From NCBI GenBank assembly GCA_015056975.1, contig SVFG01000019.1, positions 1 to 34,506 on the forward strand: a stretch of DNA of 34,506 nt. The letters run 5' to 3'. Position 1 is the stretch's first letter. Each line of letters starts with the position of its first letter. Under the pieces are notes generated by a model, which saw only the letters and a list, made by a program, of their open reading frames with translations, ran no database searches and was not told where the DNA came from. Shown in pieces: positions 15,088 through 24,799 of the stretch. Both the position numbers and the translations under genes were made by a program. This DNA is from Lachnospiraceae bacterium (GTDB lineage Bacteria > Bacillota > Clostridia > Lachnospirales > Lachnospiraceae).

Positions 15088-17427
15088 TTATACACGGTTA
15101 TAGTTAATGAGACAGCCCTTCAAAATAATCTGACGCTCCTCATCAGTCAGTTCTCCCAGACGAAGCTCGAACTCCTTCAGGGAATCCTCTCCCACTACAT
15201 ATGCCTTAATCACTGCAGCCTTCTCTTCCACTGCCTTCTTGATGCCGGGAATGAACAGGTAGTCAAGGTTCTTAAAGGGAAGCTCGCCCTCTTCAATCAG
15301 GAAGGGAAGCATACCCCAGTTAATCAGGTTGGAGCGGTAACGCTTGGTAGCATACTCATTGGCAATGTTTGCCCAGCCGCCAAGTACCTTCTGACAGGAA
15401 GCTGCCTGCTCACGGGCAGATCCGTCACCGGGCTTCACTGCAAAGATGGTAGAACCAAAGCCAAGTACACGGGGCTTCACTGCATTCTCCTTGCTCTGAT
15501 AGGATGCAACAACCAATTCCGGGAACTCAGGGAATTCCTTGCTAATCACATCAAACACGCTCTTCAAATCCAGTTCAGGACATGACTCGCCGGGGCATTT
15601 GCCCGCCATCAGTGCTTCCTGTGCTGCCCGAATCTCTTTTGCCAGACCTACATAGTTGGGGTCCTTACGGCTTAAGGTAAACTCTGCAAGTCCCAGAGGA
15701 TTGGAACGATAGGAAGAGGTCTCTCCGGAAGGAATCAGTTCATCGGTAGTGGTTACGGGATCATGAATCTCACTTACCACACGAAGCACCATGTTCTCCG
15801 GAAGCGCGCCCATTGCAGGCCAATCCTTGATGTTGGGGCCAAAGTGAATCTCCTCATCAGGGTTTGCAACACCCTTAGAATCAAATACACGGTTTGCATA
15901 TATTTTAGAATCAAAATAATACTTATACTGACCAATGGTACCGTCAAAATCAGTAGCAGGGGTAAGAATACCCTTGTTTGCTGCAGTAGCTGCGATGGAA
16001 CGTGCATCCATAAGTGCAACAGAGGAAATCTGACCGTTCTGCAGCTTGCTTCCCTCACGGTTGGGGAAGTTTCTGGTGGAGTGACGGATACTGAATGCAT
16101 TGTTTGCAGGAGTATCTCCGGCACCGAAGCAGGGACCGCAGAAAGCAGTCTTCATGATAGCACCGCTCTGCATAATAGCTGCTGCACAGCCATTCTTAAC
16201 AAGCTCCATATATACAGGCATGGAAGCCGGATATACACTCAAGGTAAAGGTATCTGCTCCGATAAACTGATCCTTCAAGATATCAGCTGCTGCACAAATA
16301 TTCTCAAAGCCACCGCCTGCACAGCCTGCGATAATACCCTGATCAACCATGAACTTACCGTTCTTCACCTTATTCTTAAGGTTGAACTCTACAGCACCGT
16401 CAAGGCTTACGAGTGCACGCTTCTCAGTCTCATCCAAAATATCCATTAAGTTGGCATTCAACTCCTCGATGGTATAGGTATTGCTGGGATGGAAGGGCAT
16501 TGCAATCATAGGACGTACCTTATCCAAATCCACTACAATCATGCCGTCATAGTAAGCAACCTGTCCGGGATTAAGTTCTTTAAACTCTTCCTTACGTCCG
16601 TGAATCTCATAAAACTCTTTAATCTGGTCATCTGTCTTCCAGATGGAGGAAAGACAGGTAGTCTCGGTAGTCATAACATCGATACCGATACGGAAGTCTG
16701 CGCTTAAGTTAGCCACGCCGGGACCTACAAACTCCATCACCTTATTCTTTACGAAACCATTCTTAAATACTGCACCGATAATAGCAAGTGCCACGTCCTG
16801 AGGACCAACCCCCTTTACGGGAGCACCCTTTAAGTACACGCCCACAACGCCGGGCATGTTGATATCATAGGTCTGATTCAAAAGCTGCTTAACAAGCTCG
16901 GGACCACCCTCACCCATTGCCATGGTACCGAGTGCACCGTAACGGGTATGGGAATCGGAACCCAAAATCATCTTACCGCCGCCTGCAAGCATCTCTCTTG
17001 CAAACTGATGGATAACTGCCTGATGAGGGGGTACATAGACACCGCCGTACTTCTTTGCACAGCTAAGACCAAACATGTGGTCATCCTCATTGATGGTACC
17101 GCCTACTGCACAAAGGGAATTGTGGCAGTTAGTAAGTACATAGGGCATAGGGAACTTCTGTAAGCCTGATGCTCTTGCAGTCTGAATAATACCTACGAAG
17201 GTAATATCATGGCTGGTCAGCTTATCAAAACGAATCTTAAGCTTATCCATATTGCCGGAGGTATTGTGCTCCTTCAAGATACCGTATGCAATGGTACTCT
17301 GTGCAGCCTCCTCCTTTGTCACGCTCTTGCCTGTCTTGGATGTAATGGCAGCCTGTGCCTCTGCGCTTTCGGGAATCATCTCTGTCCCGTTAACCAGATA
17401 TACGCCGCCCTGTAATAATTCTATCAT
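15088..17427 (-). CDS. Aconitase-family hydratase (YbhJ-like)
   Basis: This 779-residue protein belongs to the aconitase superfamily of [4Fe-4S] hydro-lyases. It has NCHNSLC near 100, the substrate-binding GSDSHT at 156-161, [12 protein letters not shown] around 367, and CGPC near 431, supplying the three cluster cysteines. Further on, the swivel domain is present ([24 protein letters not shown]). Its pattern is closer to the putative hydratase YbhJ than to AcnA or AcnB, so citrate/isocitrate activity should not be assumed. AGGAGG is six bases before the ATG. It has a strong promoter of its own (17508-17536) and a short hairpin (TCCCT, 5 bases, AGGGA) in its leader. Confidence 0.85.
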   Translation of the reverse strand: MIELLQGGVYLVNGTEMIPESAEAQAAITSKTGKSVTKEEAAQSTIAYGILKEHNTSGNMDKLKIRFDKLTSHDITFVGIIQTARASGLQKFPMPYVLTNCHNSLCAVGGTINEDDHMFGLSCAKKYGGVYVPPHQAVIHQFAREMLAGGGKMILGSDSHTRYGALGTMAMGEGGPELVKQLLNQTYDINMPGVVGVYLKGAPVKGVGPQDVALAIIGAVFKNGFVKNKVMEFVGPGVANLSADFRIGIDVMTTETTCLSSIWKTDDQIKEFYEIHGRKEEFKELNPGQVAYYDGMIVVDLDKVRPMIAMPFHPSNTYTIEELNANLMDILDETEKRALVSLDGAVEFNLKNKVKNGKFMVDQGIIAGCAGGGFENICAAADILKDQFIGADTFTLSVYPASMPVYMELVKNGCAAAIMQSGAIMKTAFCGPCFGAGDTPANNAFSIRHSTRNFPNREGSKLQNGQISSVALMDARSIAATAANKGILTPATDFDGTIGQYKYYFDSKIYANRVFDSKGVANPDEEIHFGPNIKDWPAMGALPENMVLRVVSEIHDPVTTTDELIPSGETSSYRSNPLGLAEFTLSRKDPNYVGLAKEIRAAQEALMAGKCPGESCPELDLKSVFDVISKEFPEFPELVVASYQSKENAVKPRVLGFGSTIFAVKPGDGSAREQAASCQKVLGGWANIANEYATKRYRSNLINWGMLPFLIEEGELPFKNLDYLFIPGIKKAVEEKAAVIKAYVVGEDSLKEFELRLGELTDEERQIILKGCLINYNRV

Positions 17428-17507
17428 TATGCGCCTCCTGTTTGCATTTTGTTCGTTATATTATGTGGCAACTCCCTTTAATAGGGAATTTGCATGCATC
17501 AAGTGAT

Positions 17508-17536
17508 ATTATAAAGGAAAGTGAGGGTTGATGCAA
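17508..17536 (-). promoter_or_regulatory. Promoter of the aconitase-family gene
   Basis: On the minus strand TTGCAT (17531-17536) and TATAAT (17508-17513) are 17 bases apart. It lies 81 bases before the start codon and begins 38 bases beyond the inverted-repeat element at 17574. Confidence 0.85.
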
Positions 17537-17573
17537 TGGGAAATTTCAGTCCGGATATTTGAGATATAATAAT

Positions 17574-17728
17574 ACACAGGTATGGTAGCAGAATGGGATA
17601 CTTCTCAAGCCGACACGCTCCCGCTCCGTGAAAGGCGTAGCGGTACTAGGCTCGACAACACCTCGCCAAGTACCGACGTCTTTCAAGGGTCTTATGAGAA
17701 GCATCCCAAACTGCCACCTCACCTGTGT
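17574..17728 (-). repeat. Long inverted-repeat element A with conserved core
   Basis: The 34-base arms at 17574-17607 and 17695-17728 match at 28 positions as inverted repeats (left begins ACACAGGTATGGTAGCAG, right complement ACACAGGTGAGGTGGCAG). The interior holds a core (17614-17679) shared with element B at 27802-28035: CACGCTCCCGCT, AGCGGTACTAGGCTCG, ACCTCGCCAAGTACCG. In the core, CCGCT can pair with AGCGG and CGGTACT with AGTACCG, two helices that share the bases CGG and exclude each other. The right arm ends ten bases before the stop codon of the XRE-Uma2 gene, so minus-strand transcripts of that gene run into it. No protein is encoded, and I see no target-site duplication. Confidence 0.8.
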
Positions 17729-17737
17729 GTCATACCG

Positions 17738-18568
17738 TCAATTTTCCGGATACTCTTGAATCAGAGCTGCAATGGTATCAAGGTCAATCAGAAGCTCCTC
17801 ATCATACAGTACAAGCCCTCTTTTGCCCTCTAAGGGAACCATATGAGGCAGATAATCATCCTTCCAGTGATATATCACAAGCACCTTGCGGAAGGGGTCG
17901 ATAATCCAATACTCCTTCACCCCTGCCTCGGTATACTTCTGAAGCTTCTTGATGTAATCCTTGCGCCCGGTGGATTCTGAAACAATCTCAAGACAAAAAT
18001 CCGGTGCTCCGTTAATACCCCACTTGCAAATCTTAGACTTATCACAGAGTATCAAAATATCAGGCTGTACCATAGTCTTGTCGTCACGGTCAAGACGCAC
18101 ATCCACAGGAGCCATCATAGGCAGACACTGCCCTCCCCTTCCTGCAATATAGTTCTGTAATGTAGTAAAAATCGTGCCCAAAATGTGCTGATGTACAAAA
18201 GTTAGGGCACTCATATCATAAATCACGCCGTCTATCAATTCCACACGCCGCTCTCTTGGGATGGCATAGTAATCCTGCAAGGTATACTTTCCCTGCCTGT
18301 CTGCTCCAAAGAGCTCATATATCATAGCCTCTTCTACCCTATGACTTCCATGAATACTATCATCCGGCAGATACTCTGTGCCGTTAGATCCAGACTGCTT
18401 TCCGAAAAGGACACTCTCAAGTGCCTGCAGAGTCGCATATCGGGGATGAGTAGTCTCACCGGAAAATATCTTCTGTACCGTCCCCAGAGGAACTCCGCTC
18501 AACTCCGATAACTGCGCCAGACTATAGCCCCTCTCCTGCTTTATTCTCTTCATTTCGTCTAAAGTCAT
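17738..18568 (-). CDS. XRE helix-turn-helix fused to a Uma2-type nuclease domain
   Basis: The start at 18568 (MTLDEMKRIKQERGYSLAQL) has AAGGA nine bases upstream and gives 276 residues; the ATG at 18598 has no ribosome site. Residues 1-60 form an XRE-type helix-turn-helix (SLAQLSELSGVPLGTVQKIFSG). Residues about 95-260 are a Uma2 (DUF820) domain of the PD-(D/E)XK nuclease superfamily: RRVELIDGVIYDM, VDVRLD, QPDILILCD (Asp170), FCLEIVSEST (Glu194), then KKLQKYTEAGVKEYWIIDP. The catalytic acids are kept. Cellular role unknown; DNA binding plus a potential nuclease is what the domains show. It has its own promoter and is followed immediately by inverted-repeat element A. Confidence 0.85.
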   Translation of the reverse strand: MTLDEMKRIKQERGYSLAQLSELSGVPLGTVQKIFSGETTHPRYATLQALESVLFGKQSGSNGTEYLPDDSIHGSHRVEEAMIYELFGADRQGKYTLQDYYAIPRERRVELIDGVIYDMSALTFVHQHILGTIFTTLQNYIAGRGGQCLPMMAPVDVRLDRDDKTMVQPDILILCDKSKICKWGINGAPDFCLEIVSESTGRKDYIKKLQKYTEAGVKEYWIIDPFRKVLVIYHWKDDYLPHMVPLEGKRGLVLYDEELLIDLDTIAALIQEYPEN

Positions 18569-18616
18569 AGCTTCACATCCTTTCAAAAAAGAATCCATAA
18601 CTGTGTTTTCACTTTA

Positions 18617-18646
18617 AGTATATATCCATACACCACCGAATGTCAA
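18617..18646 (-). promoter_or_regulatory. Promoter of the XRE-Uma2 gene
   Basis: TTGACA (18641-18646, minus strand) and TATACT (18617-18622) are 18 bases apart, 49 bases before the chosen start codon. Confidence 0.7.
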
Positions 18647-18691
18647 CCTTATTGTTTCCATTTCACCGTTTTAAAACCGTTTCAATAATCA

Positions 18692-18720
18692 AGAGCCTAT
18701 GGAATAAATCCACAGGCTCT
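18692..18720 (-). terminator. Terminator after glycogen phosphorylase
   Basis: Twelve-base arms (18692-18703 and 18709-18720, one G-U pair) enclose a five-base loop 22 bases after the glgP stop codon. The following T content is modest (TGATTATTG). Confidence 0.65.
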
Positions 18721-18741
18721 CACATATCGTTTATTTCATCA

Positions 18742-21228
18742 CTATTTCAAAACCACCTTATCCAGATGCCAAATTTCATCCACGTACTGTTTTATCGTTC
18801 TATCGGAGGTGAACTTTCCGGAGCATGCCACATTGAGGATGGCGCTTCTTGCCCAGCCAGCTTCGTCCCTGTAAGCTGCCTCCACCTTGGTCTGAGCCTC
18901 AGCGTAAGCCTTAAAATCTTTCAGAATAAAGTAGGTATCTGCCTTTGAGGTACTCTGGGTATTCAGCAGAGAGTTGTACAAAGGTCTGAACAGCTCGGTG
19001 TCCTCCTGAGAGTAGGTTCCGTTGATTAACTGCATGAGAACCTTGCGCACATCGGGGTCGTTGTTGAAAATTTCCATGGGGTTGTAGCCGCCAAAGTTCT
19101 CATAGCGGATAACCTCATCTGCGGAAAGACCGAAGATGAAGGCATTCTCCTCGCCTACTTCCTCTACGATTTCCACGTTTGCTCCGTCCATGGTACCGAT
19201 GGTCAGTGCACCATTAAGCATAAACTTCATGTTACCGGTACCGGAAGCCTCCTTACTTGCGGTGGAAATCTGTTCGGACACATCTGCTGCCGCAAAGATT
19301 ATCTCTGCGTTGGACACGTTATAATTTTCAATAAATACCACCTTCAGCTTACCGCCGATGGACATATCCTTGTTGATTACATCTGCCACTGCGTTAATCA
19401 GCTTAATGGTCAGCTTAGCGTTGCGGTAGCCTGCTGCCGCCTTTGCGCCGAAGATAAAGGTTCTGGGGAAGAATTCTCTCTCCGGATGCTCCTTAATCTC
19501 GTTGTAAAGGTACATGACATGCAGGATGTTAAGCAGCTGTCTCTTGTACTCATGGAGACGCTTTACCTGTACGTCAAAGATGGAACGGGGATCAACCTCT
19601 ACGCCGTTGTGCTCTAAAATGTATTTCGCCAGACGCACCTTGTTCCGGTACTTAATATTCATGAACTCCTGCTGTGCCTTGGTATCGTCAGCATATACCT
19701 TAAGACGATTAATCTGAGGTAAATCGGTAATCCAGTCATTGCCCACATGAGCTGTTACCCAATCTGCAAGCAGGGGATTACCGTGAAGCAGGAAACGTCT
19801 CTGGGTGATACCGTTTGTCTTGTTGTTGAAACGCTCAGGATACATATCGTAGAAATCCTTAAGCTCCTGATTCTTCAAAATCTCCGTGTGAAGCCTTGCC
19901 ACACCGTTTACGGAATAGCCGGCAACGATTGCCATATGAGCCATCTTCACCTGACCATCATAAATAATAGCCATCTTGCGGATTTTATCCTGTACATTGA
20001 CACCGGCAACTCCGCTGTACTTGCGCTCAATCTCAATAATAAAGCGGCGGTTAATCTCCTCCACAATCTGATAGATTCTGGGAAGCAGTCTGGAAAACAG
20101 CTCAATGGGCCACTTCTCAAGCGCCTCTGCCATAATGGTATGGTTGGTGTAAGCGCAAGTCTTGGTGGTTACCTCCCACGCCTCATCCCAAGTCAGATAG
20201 TAATCATCCATGAGGATACGCATCAGCTCTGCCACTGCCACGGTAGGATGGGTATCATTTAACTGGAAGGTTACCTTCTCATAAAACTTGCGGATATCTG
20301 TATGCTTACGCATATACTTCTCAACTGCCTCCTGCACGGATGCGGAGATAAAGAAGTACTGCTGCTTCAAACGAAGCTCCTTACCTGCATAGTGGTTATC
20401 ATTGGGGTAGAGAACTTCTACAATATTTCTTGCAAGATTCTCCTGCTCCACTGCCTTCTGGTAATCACCCTTGTCAAAGGAATCCAGCTGGAAGCACTCC
20501 ACCGGCTCTGCGTCCCAGATACGCAGGGTGTTTACGATTCTGTTGCCATAGCCTACAATAGGTAAATCAAAGGGAACCGCTTTTACAGACTGATAGCCCT
20601 CCTGTGAGAATATGTTTTTGCCGTTCTCATCGGTACGCACTGCCACGTAACCGCCAAACTTTACAATCTTTGCATATTCGGGGCGGCGAAGCTCAAAGGG
20701 ATTACCGTCCACAAGCCAGTTGTCAGGCACCTCTACCTGATAACCGTCTCTGATTTTCTGCTTAAACATACCGTAGCGGTAACGGATACCACAGCCGTAT
20801 GCCGGGTAACCTAAAGTTGCAAGGGAATCTAAGAAGCAGGCTGCCAGACGTCCCAGACCACCATTACCCAATGCCGCATCGGGCTCCTGGTCCTCTACCA
20901 CATTCAGATCCAATCCCAGCTCCTCCAAAGCCTCCTTTACAGGCTTGTAGGCCTGTAAATTGATGATACTGTTACCAAGAGCACGGCCCATCAAAAACTC
21001 CATGGACATATAATAAACCATCTTAGGGTCTTCATCCTCATATGCCTTCTGGGTATCCATCCAGTCCCCGATAATCTGATCCTTCACGGCATAGGACACT
21101 GCCTGAAAAATCTGCTGGGGAGTTGCCTCCTCCAGATTTTTGCGGTATAAGGTCTTTACATTGTAAATTACGCTGCGCTTAAACAGCTCTTTGTCAAAAT
21201 TATTCTTTAAGGTATTTTCAATAGCCAT
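18742..21228 (-). CDS. glgP: Glycogen/starch/maltodextrin phosphorylase
   Basis: This enzyme releases glucose-1-phosphate from alpha-1,4-glucan using phosphate and pyridoxal phosphate. The ATG at 21228 has GGAG seven bases upstream; a TTG two codons earlier is less likely. At 828 residues it has the normal family length. Recognisable motifs include EDEDPKMVYYMSMEFLMGR, NGGLGRLAACFLDS, FQLNDTHPT, QVKRLHEYKRQLLN, and EASGTGNMKFMLNGA with the cofactor lysine about residue 660. It is flanked by terminators on both sides and has its own promoter, so it is a single-gene unit with no glycogen-synthesis partners in the window. Confidence 0.96.
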   Translation of the reverse strand: MAIENTLKNNFDKELFKRSVIYNVKTLYRKNLEEATPQQIFQAVSYAVKDQIIGDWMDTQKAYEDEDPKMVYYMSMEFLMGRALGNSIINLQAYKPVKEALEELGLDLNVVEDQEPDAALGNGGLGRLAACFLDSLATLGYPAYGCGIRYRYGMFKQKIRDGYQVEVPDNWLVDGNPFELRRPEYAKIVKFGGYVAVRTDENGKNIFSQEGYQSVKAVPFDLPIVGYGNRIVNTLRIWDAEPVECFQLDSFDKGDYQKAVEQENLARNIVEVLYPNDNHYAGKELRLKQQYFFISASVQEAVEKYMRKHTDIRKFYEKVTFQLNDTHPTVAVAELMRILMDDYYLTWDEAWEVTTKTCAYTNHTIMAEALEKWPIELFSRLLPRIYQIVEEINRRFIIEIERKYSGVAGVNVQDKIRKMAIIYDGQVKMAHMAIVAGYSVNGVARLHTEILKNQELKDFYDMYPERFNNKTNGITQRRFLLHGNPLLADWVTAHVGNDWITDLPQINRLKVYADDTKAQQEFMNIKYRNKVRLAKYILEHNGVEVDPRSIFDVQVKRLHEYKRQLLNILHVMYLYNEIKEHPEREFFPRTFIFGAKAAAGYRNAKLTIKLINAVADVINKDMSIGGKLKVVFIENYNVSNAEIIFAAADVSEQISTASKEASGTGNMKFMLNGALTIGTMDGANVEIVEEVGEENAFIFGLSADEVIRYENFGGYNPMEIFNNDPDVRKVLMQLINGTYSQEDTELFRPLYNSLLNTQSTSKADTYFILKDFKAYAEAQTKVEAAYRDEAGWARSAILNVACSGKFTSDRTIKQYVDEIWHLDKVVLK

Positions 21229-21270
21229 CTGCAATCTCCTCTCAAGTTCCGTAAATAAAACGTTTCATAT

Positions 21271-21306
21271 ATTATAGCAAAAAGCAGTTGGTTTTCCAAC
21301 TGCTTT
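21271..21306 (-). promoter_or_regulatory. Overlapping ileS terminator and glgP promoter
   Basis: A terminator hairpin (11-base arms 21281-21291 and 21296-21306, loop of four) with a five-T tail follows ileS. The same bases carry a promoter on the same strand: TTGGAA (21294-21299) lies in the stem and loop, TATAAT (21271-21276) comes 17 bases later right after the T-run, and TGC before it extends the -10. Confidence 0.7.
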
Positions 21307-21324
21307 CAAGCTTTTTGTTAGTAT

Positions 21325-24300
21325 TTACTGTTTTTGGATGGAAATGACAGCTTCTTCTCCGTTAATATTCCAAGACTTGGAAATTGCAAAGCTCTCTCCC
21401 TTGGTCATTTCGTCCGCAAGAACCTTGGAAGCGATTGCTTCTTTGTTCTTTTCTACAATAGTTGCCAGCTTATCATTTTCGTTGATGGAAACCTTAATAT
21501 GGTCCATCACCTCAAAATCAGCTTCCTTACGCATGGTCTGAATCTTACTGATCACCTCGTATACAAAGCCTTCCTCGATAAGCTCTTCTGTCAGGTTAGT
21601 GTCCAGAACAACGGTCATCTTGTTGTCCTCCTGGGTCACATAGCCTTCCTTCTGTGCCATATCAATCAAAAGGTCGTCCTTGGTAAGTTCTACGGTTACA
21701 CCGTCAATATCAAAGGTAAGCTGTCCCTTCTCATTTAACTCATCCATTGCTGCATTGCCATCAAGTCCTGCTAACGCCTTCTGGATACCGCCAAGCTGCT
21801 TACCATATTTAGGTCCTACGGTACGAAGCTGGGGCTTAAAGGTGTAAGAGGTAAAGTCTCTTACGTCATCGGTAAATACAACCTCTTTTACATTCAGCTC
21901 TTCCTTGATGATATCCTGATAGAAACTGTCTAATGCCACATCTGCCTTGATGTACATCTTGCTGATGGGCTGACGGTTCTTGATGGTTGCCTCGTTACGG
22001 CAGGCACGACCGCATACAACAGCCTTTAATACATCCTCCATGGACTGCTCAAGCTTCTTATCAATAAAGCTCTCCTCCACTGCAGGGAAGTCACACAGAT
22101 GAATACTTTCGGGAGCGCTTGCATCCACACTTCTTACCAGATTCTGGTAGATATCCTCAGTCATAAAAGGAATCATGGGCGCTGCTGCCTTTGCAATGGT
22201 TACAAGAGCAGTGTATAGTGTCATGTAAGCATTAATCTTATCCTGCTCCATGCCCTTTGCCCAGAAACGCTCACGACTGCGTCTTACATACCAGTTGCTC
22301 ATCTCATCCACGAACTCCTGCAATGCTCTTGCAGCCTCAGGGATACGATATTTATCCAAATGATTATCTACATCACCTACAACAGTGTTTAATTTGGACA
22401 ATAACCACTTATCCATAACGGGAAGCTTATCATACTCCAAGGTATACTTGGTGGCGTCAAAGCCATCGATATTTGCATAAAGTACGAAGAACGCATAGGT
22501 GTTCCAAAGGGTACCCATGAACTTACGCTGTCCCTCCTGCACTGCCTTGCCGTGGAAACGGTTGGGAAGCCAGGGTGCGGAGTTGATATAGAAGTACCAT
22601 CTGATGGCATCTGCACCGTAGGTCTCAAGCGCATCAAAGGGATCTACCGCATTGCCCTTACTCTTACTCATCTTCTGACCGTTCTCATCCTGTACATGAC
22701 CAAGTACGATAACATTCTCATAAGGAGCCTTGTTAAATAACAGAGTAGACTCTGCAAGCAGGGAGTGGAACCATCCTCTGGTCTGGTCCACTGCCTCAGA
22801 AATAAACTGTGCCGGGAACTGCTCCTCAAAGAGTTCCTTATTTTCAAACGGATAATGATGCTGTGCGAAGGGCATTGCACCGGAGTCAAACCAGCAGTCC
22901 AGTACCTCGGGTACTCTCTTCATGGTCTTGTTACACTTAGGACAGGAAAGAGTAATTGCATCAATATGAGGACGATGAAATTCCACAGTCTTTGCAGCCT
23001 CATTGCCACTCATATTTACAAGTTCCTCACGACTGCCTACACAGTGCTGATAGCCACATTCGCACTCCCAGATATTAAGGGGAGTTCCCCAGTAACGGTT
23101 ACGGGAGATTGCCCAGTCCTGAATATTCTCAAGCCAGTTACCGAAACGTCCGGAACCGATGGACTCCGGAATCCAGTTGATGGTGTTGTTATTTCTGATA
23201 AGGTCATCCTTTACCGCTGTCTCCTTGATGTACCATGACTCGCGCGCATAGTAAATAAGGGGGGTGTCGCATCTCCAGCAGTGAGGATACTCATGCTCAA
23301 ACTTAGGAGCATCAAAGAGCTGTCCTCTCGCATCCAAGTCCTTAAGTACCTCAGGGTCAGCCTTCTTCACGAAAAGTCCTGCAAAAGGAGTTTCCTCTGT
23401 CATCTCACCCTTACCGTCAACAAACTGTACAAAAGGTAAATCATACTTGCGTCCTACATTGGCATCATCCTCACCGAATGCAGGGGCAATATGTACGATA
23501 CCGGTACCGTCTGACATTGTGACATAGTTGTCACAAGTTACATAGAAGCCCTTCTTGTTCTGCTTTGCAGCGCACTCTGCCGCACAGGCAAACAAAGGCT
23601 CATACTCCATGCCTTCCAACTCTTTTCCGGTAAATCTGCCAATCACTTCATAAGCAGGCTTAGCCTCTACACCATTCTCCTTATCCTCTTTCACCGCCAG
23701 GGAACCAAGTACGGTGTCAGCAAGTGCCTCTGCCAAATAATAAGTATAGCCGTCAGCAGCCTTTACCTTGATATAGTTCTCTTCGGGATTCATACAAAGT
23801 GCCACATTGGAGGGAAGGGTCCAGGGGGTTGTGGTCCATGCAAGGATGTACTCCTCTCCCTCTGTAGGCTTTGCCACCTTAAATCTTACAATCGCAGAAC
23901 GCTCCTTCACGGTCTTATATCCCTGGGAGACCTCTGCACTGGAAAGAGGAGTTCCGCAACGGGGACAATAAGGAACAATCTTAAAGCCCTTGTATAATAA
24001 GCCCTTATCCCAAATCTGGCGGATTGCCCACCACTCGGACTCAATATAGTCATCATGATAAGTAACATAAGGGTTATCCATATCAGCCCAGAAGCCTACG
24101 GTACCGGAGAAATCCTCCCACATACCCTTATACTGCCATACGCTTTCCTTACACTTGTCGATAAAGGGCTCAAGACCGTAAGCCTCAATCTGGTCCTTTC
24201 CATCCAGATGAAGAAGCTTCTCAACTTCGATTTCCACGGGAAGTCCGTGAGTATCCCAGCCTGCCTTACGGGGTACCATGTATCCCTTCATGGTGCGGTA

Positions 24301-24510
24301 TCTGGGAATCATATCCTTGATAACACGGGTCAAAACATGACCGATATGGGGCTTACCGTTTGCGGTAGGAGGACCGTCATAAAAGGTATAGGTCTCGCCC
24401 TGCTTACGCTGCTCCATACTCTTTTTGAAAATGTCATTGTCCTTCCAGAACTGCTCTACTGATTTTTCACGTTCCACAAAGTTTAAATTAGTGTCTACCT
24501 GTTTGTACAT
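21325..24510 (-). CDS. ileS: Isoleucyl-tRNA synthetase
   Basis: IleRS charges tRNA-Ile. The start at 24510 (MYKQVDTNLNFVEREK) is favoured because AGGA lies eight bases upstream; an ATG two codons earlier is too close to it. The product is 1061 residues. Class I motifs are PHIGH at about 54-58 and KMSKS near 610, with GWDTHGLPVEIEVEK between. The C-terminus has no cysteine zinc cluster, and length plus the KAGWDTHGLPVE phrase fit the eukaryote-like IleS2 type rather than the bacterial IleS1. IleS2 enzymes are often less sensitive to mupirocin; that is family knowledge only. Expression is controlled by the T-box leader upstream. Confidence 0.96.
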   Translation of the reverse strand: MYKQVDTNLNFVEREKSVEQFWKDNDIFKKSMEQRKQGETYTFYDGPPTANGKPHIGHVLTRVIKDMIPRYRTMKGYMVPRKAGWDTHGLPVEIEVEKLLHLDGKDQIEAYGLEPFIDKCKESVWQYKGMWEDFSGTVGFWADMDNPYVTYHDDYIESEWWAIRQIWDKGLLYKGFKIVPYCPRCGTPLSSAEVSQGYKTVKERSAIVRFKVAKPTEGEEYILAWTTTPWTLPSNVALCMNPEENYIKVKAADGYTYYLAEALADTVLGSLAVKEDKENGVEAKPAYEVIGRFTGKELEGMEYEPLFACAAECAAKQNKKGFYVTCDNYVTMSDGTGIVHIAPAFGEDDANVGRKYDLPFVQFVDGKGEMTEETPFAGLFVKKADPEVLKDLDARGQLFDAPKFEHEYPHCWRCDTPLIYYARESWYIKETAVKDDLIRNNNTINWIPESIGSGRFGNWLENIQDWAISRNRYWGTPLNIWECECGYQHCVGSREELVNMSGNEAAKTVEFHRPHIDAITLSCPKCNKTMKRVPEVLDCWFDSGAMPFAQHHYPFENKELFEEQFPAQFISEAVDQTRGWFHSLLAESTLLFNKAPYENVIVLGHVQDENGQKMSKSKGNAVDPFDALETYGADAIRWYFYINSAPWLPNRFHGKAVQEGQRKFMGTLWNTYAFFVLYANIDGFDATKYTLEYDKLPVMDKWLLSKLNTVVGDVDNHLDKYRIPEAARALQEFVDEMSNWYVRRSRERFWAKGMEQDKINAYMTLYTALVTIAKAAAPMIPFMTEDIYQNLVRSVDASAPESIHLCDFPAVEESFIDKKLEQSMEDVLKAVVCGRACRNEATIKNRQPISKMYIKADVALDSFYQDIIKEELNVKEVVFTDDVRDFTSYTFKPQLRTVGPKYGKQLGGIQKALAGLDGNAAMDELNEKGQLTFDIDGVTVELTKDDLLIDMAQKEGYVTQEDNKMTVVLDTNLTEELIEEGFVYEVISKIQTMRKEADFEVMDHIKVSINENDKLATIVEKNKEAIASKVLADEMTKGESFAISKSWNINGEEAVISIQKQ

Positions 24511-24535
24511 ACGCATTTTCCTTTCTTAAAAAATA

Positions 24536-24785
24536 ATAGGCTTCGTCCTGTAATAGGACGAAGCCATAATCTTCGCAAACCACCTGTTACAACATACGTT
24601 CCACTGCATAAACAGCGGAGTTATATGGTTTCCGATAACGGCGGAATACCGTTCAGAACTACTCGCAACCTTTTGTTCTGACAGCTCAGAAGTGATTTTC
24701 CCTATCCTGCTACTGGCACCGGTCTTTCACCCTCACCGGCTCGCTTTAGCGTTCCCAAAATAAGTACTCTCTTCGTCATTGCTTT
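24536..24785 (-). promoter_or_regulatory. T-box riboswitch of ileS
   Basis: Reading the minus strand, the leader has the 5' AGAGAGTA element near 24770, the distal loop GGGTGAAAGACCGG, a specifier loop whose codon ATC (24694-24696) is an isoleucine codon, the T-box AACAGGTGGTTTGCG (about 24573-24587), and an 11-bp terminator stem (24539-24549 with 24555-24565) followed by a T-rich run. The TGGT in the T-box fits the ACCA end of uncharged tRNA-Ile. Low charged tRNA-Ile should favour the antiterminator and ileS expression. Confidence 0.92.
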
Positions 24786-24799
24786 TACGATTTGAGCAT

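Noticed and set aside
15763..16449. 228-codon plus-strand frame opposite the aconitase-family gene
   Set aside because: Antisense shadow of a well-supported gene; Cys/His/Leu-rich translation with no recognisable domain and no Shine-Dalgarno.
17574..17728. Element A as an insertion sequence remnant
   Set aside because: No transposase fragment and no target-site duplication visible; its relative B has different ends.
17582..17833. 83-codon plus-strand frame over element A and the end of the XRE-Uma2 gene
   Set aside because: No ribosome site, and its sequence is explained by the inverted repeat plus the antisense of a real gene.
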